A stretch of 5,257 nucleotides of DNA from Opitutia bacterium UBA4654 (GTDB lineage Bacteria > Verrucomicrobiota > Verrucomicrobiia > Opitutales > Intestinicryptomonadaceae): contig DHMA01000005.1 in the NCBI GenBank assembly GCA_002405555.1, positions 1 through 5,257 on the forward strand, read 5' to 3'. Positions 1 through 5,257 of this stretch are shown here, piece after piece; position 1 is the stretch's first letter; each line of letters begins with the position of its first letter. A program made the translations under genes and the position numbers. The notes below the pieces were generated by a model that had not been told where the DNA came from, ran no database searches, and saw only the letters and a list, made by a program, of their open reading frames with translations.

Positions 1-2
1 CC

Positions 3-98
3 CTCCCCGCCGAAACGCAAAAAACCGCCGACGCAAAAAGCGCGAACGCCGAAGCAAAAACGCGGGCGGCGGAAAAGAAAGACGCGCCGGCAAAAAAA
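3..98 (+). other. Ala/Lys/Glu-rich low-complexity linker in the AsmA-like protein
   Basis: The first 32 visible residues are almost entirely Ala, Lys, Glu, Asp, Thr and Asn, with no hydrophobic pattern. This suggests a disordered or helical charged linker before the folded segment that starts FEFPW. It lies between folded parts of a protein whose beginning is not visible. Confidence 0.55.
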
Positions 99-3035
99 TT
101 CGAATTTCCGTGGACTGTGGAAATCGGCGAATTTGCGGGCGACGCCGAAATCGACGGAATGAAATTCGAGGCGTCGGCAAAGAACGTCGAGCTTGAAAAA
201 AACCTCAAACCGAAATGCGGGCGGATTGAGGTCAAGACAAAGGACGCCGAACTTACCGCGACGGCGGAGACAAAAAACGGCGCAAGAAAAATCGCCGCCC
301 TCCTCTCGGCTGACGGCAAAAAAATTGTCCAGCTCTCGGCGGACGCAAACGCCGACTACTCCGCGCTCGACGCCGAAACGCGCATAGACGCAAACGGCAA
401 ACTCGCCGCAAAATTCGCGCCGCAGTCGCTCAAGCTCCCAGAATTCGAGGTCGCGCTCTACGCGCATGCAAAGGCGGATTCCGCAAACTTTTCGGTTGAG
501 ATTATCGGCGACGCAAAGGCGTCGGAGCTTGCGAGAATTTCGGACGCCCTCAAACCTCTCGGCGCGGTCGGCGCGGACGTCCGCATTACCGCGGCGAAAA
601 ACGGCGACTCTGTCTCGGTAAAAAAATTCGAGGTAAACGTGTCCGAAAGCGGAACGCCGCTGCTCGGTCTTTCGGCAAAACCCTTCGAGGCGAAGTCGCA
701 GGAGGAGCTTGCAAAGGCGGAAATCGAGGCAACCCTCGCAGTCCCCGCGCGTCTTGTAAACGCGTTCGCAAAGGGAATCGAGCTGTCGTCGGACGACATT
801 CGCGGGAAGTTCGCAATCTCGTTCGCAAACGGAGGAGCGGTCGTGAAATCCGCAGCCCCGCTTTCGCTCACCCGCGCGTACGTCAAACGCGGCAGCGAGA
901 CGGTCGCCGAAAACCTCAACATTTTCGCGAACGCCGACGCGTTCATAGGCAAAACTTCTACGGCGAAAATATCGCTCGAAGCAGCCGACTCTAAAACCGA
1001 CAAACTCGGAATTTCCGCCGACGCTGAATACGCAAACGGCGCGGCAAAGGCGAAAATCAAAATCGGCGGAAGCCTGAACGCGATTGTGGCGCACATTCGC
1101 TCGATTTCGTCGATGGAGTCGCTCGGACTTAAAATCGACGGCGAAACCGCGCTCGCATACGCCGACGGAACGGCGACGCTCGAATCGCTGGCAATCGGAA
1201 TTTCGGACGCAAACGGAAAAAAGGCGGCGGACATTTCCTCGCTTTCGAAAATCTCGTACGACACAAAAAACGGCGAAATTTCGGCGACGTCCACGGCTCT
1301 TGCGAAAATCTCCGCGCCCGCGTTCCCGTTCTCGCTCGTAAAGCCGTTCGCGCCCGAAATCGACGCGGCTAAAACGTCGCTGCTCGCCGAAATTTCAATG
1401 CCGCAAAAGAACGTCTACGCGTTCGACGCGGGCGTGTCGGTCGCGGCGCTCTCGTATAAAAAGGACGGAAAATTCCTTGTCCGCGGGCTGTCGGTTTCGA
1501 CGGGCGCGAAAGGCTCGTTCGACGGCAAAACCGCGCGGGTGGAAATTCCCAAATGCGTAATCGGCGAAAACGAAACGCCGTTCTGCACGCTCGGCGCAAA
1601 GGCTGAATACGACACGGCGAAATCCGCGCCGTCGGCGGAAATCGACGCGACAGTCGCGCTCGCGCCGCTCTTCAACCAGCCCGCGCTGCTCAAATATTCG
1701 AACATCTCGCGCGGCACGGCGGACATAAAGGGCGCGTACAAAAACGGCGGGTTCTCGGCGGAAATCGCGGCACACTCGATTGCAACCCGCACGGCGCAAA
1801 ACGTGGCGGATTCGGTCGTGGCAACGCTTTCGGGCGACGCCGAAAACATCGACGCAAAGCTCTCGATAAAAAGCACGCTCGGCGAGACAAAGGCGTCGGC
1901 GAAGCTTTCGCTCGGCGCGGGAATCTCGCTCGACGCCGACGCGCCGTCGATTGTAGTAGACGACATCGCGCTTCTCGCGGGCGCGTTCAAAAACCCCAAC
2001 TACACCGAAAAACAGCCCGAAGCGGGGAAATCGCAGCGGGTGGAAAAACCCGCGCTTGCGGTCGTTGCGGAGTCTAAAAAGGCGGACTCTTTTGCGAAGA
2101 AAGACACAAAGGCGTTCTGGGATTTCGGCAAAACGATTGCCGCCTCCGCAAAGGTCGGCAAGGCGGTGTTCGGGGGCAAAACGGTGCTCGAAAAGCTCGA
2201 CGCAACGGCGGCGACGACGGAATCCAAACTCGAACTTTCGAAGCTTTCGCTCCGCGCGTTCGGGGCGGATTTCGCGGGCGCGGCGGCGGTGTCGTTCGAC
2301 GCAAAGCGCGAAATCCCCTACGAACTCGCCGCTACAAAACTCGCGATGTCGAACCTCGAAGTTTCCGAATTTTTCGCCGACAAAAACAAGCCCCCGATGT
2401 CGGGAATTTTCGACGCATCGATAGAGCTGAAAGGGTCGGGGAACAACGCCGAGCACTTGGCGAAATACCTTACGGGCAACGCCGAAATCAAATCAAAAAG
2501 CGGCGGCACAATCCGCATTCTCGACAAAAATTCCGACGCGGGCGCGGCGGCGGCAATCGCAGGAAACGCGCTTTCAATCGCGGGGCAGCTGCTGGGCGGC
2601 AAGGTCAAGGAACTCGGCGGAATCGGCGAGCTGGTGTCGCTGATGACCGAAATGAAATACACCGAGGCCGAAATAAAACTCTCGCGCAACGACGCCGACT
2701 TCAACTTCAATTTCGATTCCGTCGAAATGAAGACAGACTCCCTCGTGTTCTCGTCGAAAGGCGGCAGGGTGCTCTTCGACCCGACCGTCGATTTCGCGCA
2801 GCAAAAGCTCGACATTCCCGTAAACATCTACGTTGCAAGCTCGACGCGCGGGCTGTTCCAAAGCCTCGGCTACGCGAAGTCCGAATCGCCCATGGCGGGC
2901 TATTTCAAAGGCCCCGAATTTACGGTGTCGGGGACGGTCTCGAAGCCCTCGAACAACCTCATAAACGTGCTGACCTCCACGAACAACGCGGTCGGAAACG
3001 CGCTCGACAAACTCAACATCTTCAAACGCAAATGA
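3..3035 (+). CDS. AsmA-like envelope protein, 3' part (5' end outside window)
   Basis: The frame is open from the first complete codon, so the gene begins upstream; the GTG at 117 is an internal codon, not the start. About 1010 residues are visible. They are dominated by short alternating polar/hydrophobic stretches typical of the long beta-sheet groove of AsmA-like proteins (AsmA, TamB, YhdP, YdbH relatives). An AsmA-type module opens near visible residue 33 (FEFPWTVEIGEF) and another near 705 (FWDFGKTIAASAKVG), each preceded by an Ala/Lys-rich charged linker. The C-terminal part looks most like the AsmA C-terminal domain: GIFDASIELKGSG near 801, an Ala/Gly-rich hydrophobic stretch near 848-866, then strands ending in GYFKGPEFTVSGTVSKP. 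Only three Cys are visible. The expected N-terminal membrane anchor would lie upstream. Family members are inner-membrane anchored, span the periplasm and are linked to phospholipid transport or outer-membrane assembly; that role here is inference. The stop overlaps the panB start. Gene certain, family assignment fairly good, exact subfamily unknown. Confidence 0.82.
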   Translation, partial: LPAETQKTADAKSANAEAKTRAAEKKDAPAKKFEFPWTVEIGEFAGDAEIDGMKFEASAKNVELEKNLKPKCGRIEVKTKDAELTATAETKNGARKIAALLSADGKKIVQLSADANADYSALDAETRIDANGKLAAKFAPQSLKLPEFEVALYAHAKADSANFSVEIIGDAKASELARISDALKPLGAVGADVRITAAKNGDSVSVKKFEVNVSESGTPLLGLSAKPFEAKSQEELAKAEIEATLAVPARLVNAFAKGIELSSDDIRGKFAISFANGGAVVKSAAPLSLTRAYVKRGSETVAENLNIFANADAFIGKTSTAKISLEAADSKTDKLGISADAEYANGAAKAKIKIGGSLNAIVAHIRSISSMESLGLKIDGETALAYADGTATLESLAIGISDANGKKAADISSLSKISYDTKNGEISATSTALAKISAPAFPFSLVKPFAPEIDAAKTSLLAEISMPQKNVYAFDAGVSVAALSYKKDGKFLVRGLSVSTGAKGSFDGKTARVEIPKCVIGENETPFCTLGAKAEYDTAKSAPSAEIDATVALAPLFNQPALLKYSNISRGTADIKGAYKNGGFSAEIAAHSIATRTAQNVADSVVATLSGDAENIDAKLSIKSTLGETKASAKLSLGAGISLDADAPSIVVDDIALLAGAFKNPNYTEKQPEAGKSQRVEKPALAVVAESKKADSFAKKDTKAFWDFGKTIAASAKVGKAVFGGKTVLEKLDATAATTESKLELSKLSLRAFGADFAGAAAVSFDAKREIPYELAATKLAMSNLEVSEFFADKNKPPMSGIFDASIELKGSGNNAEHLAKYLTGNAEIKSKSGGTIRILDKNSDAGAAAAIAGNALSIAGQLLGGKVKELGGIGELVSLMTEMKYTEAEIKLSRNDADFNFNFDSVEMKTDSLVFSSKGGRVLFDPTVDFAQQKLDIPVNIYVASSTRGLFQSLGYAKSESPMAGYFKGPEFTVSGTVSKPSNNLINVLTSTNNAVGNALDKLNIFKRK
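1989..2114 (+). other. Charged linker between AsmA-like modules
   Basis: About 42 residues (visible residues 663-704) rich in Lys, Glu, Ala, Ser and Gln, including KKADSFAKKDTKAF, break the beta-strand periodicity. They immediately precede the FWDF segment that opens the last module. Its position before an aromatic W-containing strand mirrors the linker at the left edge, which supports a modular arrangement. Confidence 0.5.
3032..3035 (+). promoter_or_regulatory. ATGA stop/start overlap (translational coupling)
   Basis: The panB ATG (3032-3034) and the AsmA-like TGA (3033-3035) share bases. No Shine-Dalgarno-like purine run lies in the 20 bases before the ATG (it reads CTTCAAACGCAA), so panB translation probably depends on ribosomes terminating on the upstream gene. 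Confidence 0.7.
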
Positions 3036-3808
3036 AAAAGACAACACGAACAATCGCAAAAATGAAGGGCGTCGAAAAAATCGCGATGCTCACAGCGTAC
3101 GATACCCCAACCGCCGCGCTCGCCGACGCAGCGGGCGTCGACATCATTTTGATTGGAGACTCGGTCGGCAACACGGTGCTCGGCTACTCTTCGACAGTCC
3201 CCGTGAAAATCGACGACATGGTGCGCCACACCGCCGCGGTGTCGCGCGCAAAGCCCGACGCGCTAATCGTCGCCGACCTGCCATTCGCAAGCGCGCACCA
3301 CAACTTCGACAGACTCCTCGACGACTGCGCGCGCCTCGTGCAGGAGGGCGGCGCGGACGCCGTGAAAATCGAGGGCGGCGCGGACATGGCGGAAAAAATC
3401 TCGCGCCTGACGAAAGCGGGAATCGCGGTCGTCGGGCACATCGGGCTTGAACCCCAGCAGGTCTTGAAGCTCGGCGGATACAGAAAATTCGGGAAGACGG
3501 AGGCGGAACGGGCGAAAATCCTCGCCGACGCAAAGGCTCTCGAAGCCGCGGGCGCGTTCGTAGTCCTCATGGAAATGACCGACGCCGACTGCGCAAAGAC
3601 GATAACCGAATCGCTGTCCGTGCCCACAATCGGCATAGGTTCGGGCGCGGACTGCGACGGTCAGGTGCTCGTGAACGCCGACGTGCTCGGGCTTTCCGCA
3701 ACGCCGCCGTCGTTCGCAAAACGCTACGCAAACGTGGGCGGAATAATCGAAAAGGCTTTCCGCGAATACATCGCCGACGTGCGCGGCGGACGCTTCCCGA
3801 ACAAGTAG
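3032..3808 (+). CDS. panB: 3-methyl-2-oxobutanoate hydroxymethyltransferase (ketopantoate hydroxymethyltransferase)
   Basis: This cytoplasmic enzyme (EC 2.1.2.11) transfers a hydroxymethyl group from 5,10-methylenetetrahydrofolate to 3-methyl-2-oxobutanoate, giving 2-dehydropantoate, the first step of the pantoate branch of pantothenate/CoA synthesis. The 258 residues span the whole family fold (the E. coli enzyme, from memory, has about 264). Recognisable blocks in order are MLTAYD (19-24), LIGDSVGNTVLGY (40-52) with metal ligand Asp43, ADLPF (81-85) with metal ligand Asp82, VKIEGG (111-116) with substrate-binding Lys112 and metal ligand Glu114, GHIGLEPQ (135-142), and the region around Glu181, which aligns with the proposed catalytic base. 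TIGIGSG (199-205) and DGQVLV (209-214) follow. All key residues are present, so it should be active. The ATG at 3032 is preferred because MKKTT matches the usual N-terminal extent; Met11 would be shorter. No other pan gene is in the window. It sits between the AsmA-like and SET genes, overlapping one and abutting the other. Confidence 0.98.
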   Translation: MKKTTRTIAKMKGVEKIAMLTAYDTPTAALADAAGVDIILIGDSVGNTVLGYSSTVPVKIDDMVRHTAAVSRAKPDALIVADLPFASAHHNFDRLLDDCARLVQEGGADAVKIEGGADMAEKISRLTKAGIAVVGHIGLEPQQVLKLGGYRKFGKTEAERAKILADAKALEAAGAFVVLMEMTDADCAKTITESLSVPTIGIGSGADCDGQVLVNADVLGLSATPPSFAKRYANVGGIIEKAFREYIADVRGGRFPNK

Positions 3809-3811
3809 ATG
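3806..3811 (+). promoter_or_regulatory. TAG-ATG junction (zero-gap stop/start)
   Basis: The panB stop TAG (3806-3808) is followed directly by the ATG of the SET gene (3809-3811). The preceding bases (CTTCCCGAACAAG) contain no Shine-Dalgarno-like run, so translation of the SET gene most likely relies on termination-reinitiation from panB. Confidence 0.65.
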
Positions 3812-4297
3812 AAAAAGTACGAAGTAAGGAAATCGCCGATACACGGCAACGGCGTCTTCGCCGCGCAAGACATCGCCGAGGGGGAATGGATTATCGACTA
3901 CCTCGGCGAAAAAATCGACAAGGAGGAGTCCAACCGCCGCGGGCTTGCGAACGAGGAGGCGGCAAAATCGAGCGGCGGCGGCGCGGTGTACATCTTCGAG
4001 CTTGACGACGAATACGACATCGACGGAAACTTCGAATACAACGACGCCCGCTTCATAAACCACGCCTGCCGCACCAACTGCGAAGCCGTAAACGAAGACG
4101 GCACAATAAAATTCTACGCCACGCGCGACATCAAAAAAGGCGAGGAGCTTCTCTACAACTACGGCTACGCGCTCGAACACTTTCTCGACCACCCCTGCCG
4201 CTGCGGATTCCCCGAATGCGTCGGCTACATCGTTGCGGTAGAGGACAGGCTGAAACTGCGCAAATTGCTGAAAGGCAGACGCCCGAAAAAGCATTGA
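3809..4297 (+). CDS. Small SET-domain protein lysine methyltransferase with post-SET zinc motif
   Basis: SET proteins transfer methyl groups from S-adenosylmethionine to protein lysines. This 162-residue protein is essentially only the catalytic unit. HGNGVFA (12-18) is the SAM-binding GxG motif. RFINHACRTNC (81-91) is the pseudoknot motif, usually NHSCxPNC, here with Ala for Ser and Thr for Pro. GEELLYNYGY (111-120) carries Tyr118 at the catalytic position. CRCGFPEC (130-137) is a post-SET CxCx4C motif which, with Cys87, could bind zinc. Residue 116, at the so-called Phe/Tyr switch, is Tyr as in human SET8, hinting at monomethylation; this is inference from motif alignment. The C-terminus is basic (KLRKLLKGRRPKKH). 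There is no signal peptide or membrane segment, so it should be cytoplasmic. The substrate is unknown; basic DNA-binding or ribosomal proteins are plausible by analogy with chlamydial SET proteins. It is the last gene of the apparent operon, directly after panB. Family is highly likely, function open. Confidence 0.92.
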   Translation: MKKYEVRKSPIHGNGVFAAQDIAEGEWIIDYLGEKIDKEESNRRGLANEEAAKSSGGGAVYIFELDDEYDIDGNFEYNDARFINHACRTNCEAVNEDGTIKFYATRDIKKGEELLYNYGYALEHFLDHPCRCGFPECVGYIVAVEDRLKLRKLLKGRRPKKH

Positions 4298-4322
4298 CTC
4301 TCCCGAACGCCTCGGACATAAT
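4294..4322 (+). promoter_or_regulatory. Sigma70-type promoter for the secreted-protein gene
   Basis: TTGACT (4294-4299, 5 of 6 to TTGACA) and CATAAT (4317-4322, 5 of 6 to TATAAT) are separated by exactly 17 bases. The -35 box overlaps the TGA stop of the SET gene. Transcription would begin around 4328-4334, at or just before the ATG at 4334. It lies in the only intergenic gap of the window, where base composition becomes AT-rich. No experimental support is available, and the consensus is that of E. coli-type sigma factors. Confidence 0.55.
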
Positions 4323-4333
4323 CGTAATTCGTT

Positions 4334-5257
4334 ATGACAGGAAAACATCTATTGATTGTCGGGGCGTTTGGTTTAATATCCGCCGTTTCTTTTGCGGGTG
4401 CCGAAAAGTATAAATCGATTTCGGGCATCTATCCGCACCTTTCGATGTGGAACAGCGAGGGCGAATGCGGCACGGGGGCGGTCGTGCCGTGGGCGGGCAA
4501 ACTCTGGGCGATAACCTACGGCCCGCACGTCGTGTACGAGTCGGACGACAGGCTTTACGAAATCGACAAAAACCTCAACCGCGCAATCCGCCCCGAATCG
4601 CTCGGCGGAACGCACGCAAACAGGCTCGTCCACGAGGCGTCGAAACAGCTTGTAATCGGGTGCTATTTCATCGACGAAAAGGGAAACGTCCGCGCAATAG
4701 ACCGCAAAAAAATGGCGGGCAGGCTCACGGGCACGGCGCGTTCGCAAACCGACGACAAAAACAAAGTCTTCTTCGCGACAATGGAAGAGGGTCTCTACGA
4801 AGTTGACGTCAACACCCTCGACGTACGCGAAATAATCCGCGACGGCAACCTAAAACCCCACCCCGACAACGCCGACGGCAAAAAGCCGAAAAGCTCGAAG
4901 CTCCACGGCTACCACGGCAAGGGCTTCTACGCGGGCTTCGGCAAGCTGTTCTACTCAAACAACGGCGTGCGGCACAAAAACGTAGACAAAGACCCTACGC
5001 TGAAATCGGGCGCGCTCGCAAGCTGGTCGCCCGACGACAAAGACTGGACGCCGATTCGCATTTGCCAGTTCACCGAAATCACGGGCAAAGACGGAATCAA
5101 AGGCAGCTCCGCGCCCGACAAAACGCCGCTCTGGTCGCTCGGCTTCGACGCGAAATCGGTAATTTTAATGCTCTGCGAAAACGGCAAATGGCTCTCGTAC
5201 CGCCTGCCGAAAGCATCGCACTCCTACGACGGCTCGCACGGCTGGAACACCGAATGG
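4334..5257 (+). CDS. Secreted beta-propeller-like protein of unknown function, 5' part (3' end outside window)
   Basis: The frame starts at ATG 4334 and stays open for 308 codons to the right edge, with no stop. An in-frame TAA at 4325 rules out an earlier start. Residues 1-23 form a signal peptide: Lys4, a hydrophobic core (LLIVGAFGLISAVSF), then an AGA cleavage site before Glu24. The mature part begins GIYPHLSMWNSEGECGTGAV (31-50) and contains blade-like pieces ending in beta-strands: RLYEIDKNLN (73-82), VRAIDRKKM (119-127), LYEVDVNTLDVREI (154-167), LASWSPDDKDWTPIRI (228-243) and WLSYRLPKAS (286-295). This resembles PQQ/kelch-like propellers. I recognise the style, with conserved GAVVPW, RLTGTAR and SYDGSHGWNTEW, from unnamed secreted proteins of planctomycete/verrucomicrobial and related genomes, but know no established activity. 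It could be a sugar-binding or lyase-like exported protein; I do not assign a function. It has no Shine-Dalgarno sequence and probably its own promoter. Confidence 0.9.
   Translation, partial: MTGKHLLIVGAFGLISAVSFAGAEKYKSISGIYPHLSMWNSEGECGTGAVVPWAGKLWAITYGPHVVYESDDRLYEIDKNLNRAIRPESLGGTHANRLVHEASKQLVIGCYFIDEKGNVRAIDRKKMAGRLTGTARSQTDDKNKVFFATMEEGLYEVDVNTLDVREIIRDGNLKPHPDNADGKKPKSSKLHGYHGKGFYAGFGKLFYSNNGVRHKNVDKDPTLKSGALASWSPDDKDWTPIRICQFTEITGKDGIKGSSAPDKTPLWSLGFDAKSVILMLCENGKWLSYRLPKASHSYDGSHGWNTEW

Noticed and set aside
117..119. GTG as the start codon of the AsmA-like gene
   Set aside because: The same frame continues to the left edge without a stop, with protein-like composition and a plausible FEFPW strand just before it. 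No ribosome binding site precedes the GTG.
1395..2456. A 353-codon minus-strand open frame inside the AsmA-like gene
   Set aside because: Its product is an arginine-rich low-complexity sequence typical of the reverse complement of Ala/Ser/Lys-rich coding DNA, and the plus frame is continuous across it.
4303..4315. Small inverted repeat CCGA-ACGCC-TCGG between the SET and secreted-protein genes as a terminator
   Set aside because: The stem is only four pairs and no T-run follows. It lies in the promoter spacer and is likely chance.
3263..4348. A 361-codon open frame on the minus strand across panB and the SET gene
   Set aside because: The plus strand here encodes two proteins with full sets of family motifs. 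The minus-strand product is biased in composition with no recognisable motif; it is a by-product of GC-rich codon use.
4352..4379. Second promoter-like pair TTGATT / TAATAT inside the secreted-protein gene
   Set aside because: Each box matches consensus at only four of six positions, and transcription from it would begin inside the signal-peptide coding region and lose the start codon.
4447..4806. A 119-codon plus-strand frame starting at 4447
   Set aside because: It overlaps in another frame the open secreted-protein gene, which has a signal peptide and family-like motifs; the alternative product is Arg/Gly/Asn-rich shadow sequence.

Overview
The window is GC-rich and almost wholly coding on the plus strand. 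Strong synonymous bias toward C/G in the third position coexists with AAA for Lys and GAA for Glu. An AsmA-like envelope protein points to a diderm bacterium. The closing gene belongs to a secreted-protein family that I recall mainly from Planctomycetota/Verrucomicrobiota/Lentisphaerota and some Bacteroidota. Together with the codon style, this suggests a PVC-group bacterium, perhaps a Verrucomicrobiota/Opitutales-like lineage. That taxonomic guess is inference and was not tested.

Layout: (1) positions 3-3035 hold the 3' part of a very long AsmA-like gene whose start lies left of the window; (2) 3032-3808 is panB (ketopantoate hydroxymethyltransferase, pantothenate/CoA synthesis), which overlaps the previous stop by four bases; (3) 3809-4297 is a compact SET-domain protein lysine methyltransferase with a post-SET zinc motif, which begins on the base after the panB stop; (4) after a 36-base gap, 4334-5257 is the start of a gene for a secreted, beta-propeller-like protein of unknown function that runs off the right edge. 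The fourth gene has no stop codon in the window, so a search requiring closed reading frames would miss it.

The first three genes look like one translationally coupled operon (ATGA overlap, then TAG directly followed by ATG), although their predicted roles (envelope lipid transport or assembly, a coenzyme A precursor, protein methylation) have no obvious functional link. The fourth gene appears to be a separate unit. A good sigma70-type promoter (TTGACT, 17 bases, CATAAT) overlaps the SET stop codon and would start transcription only a few bases before the ATG, predicting a leaderless or near-leaderless mRNA. None of the three visible start codons has a recognisable Shine-Dalgarno sequence.

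The points most worth following up are the bacterial SET methyltransferase coupled to panB, the predicted near-leaderless transcript, and the uncharacterised secreted propeller-like family. I see no RNA genes, mobile elements, CRISPR arrays or clear terminators.
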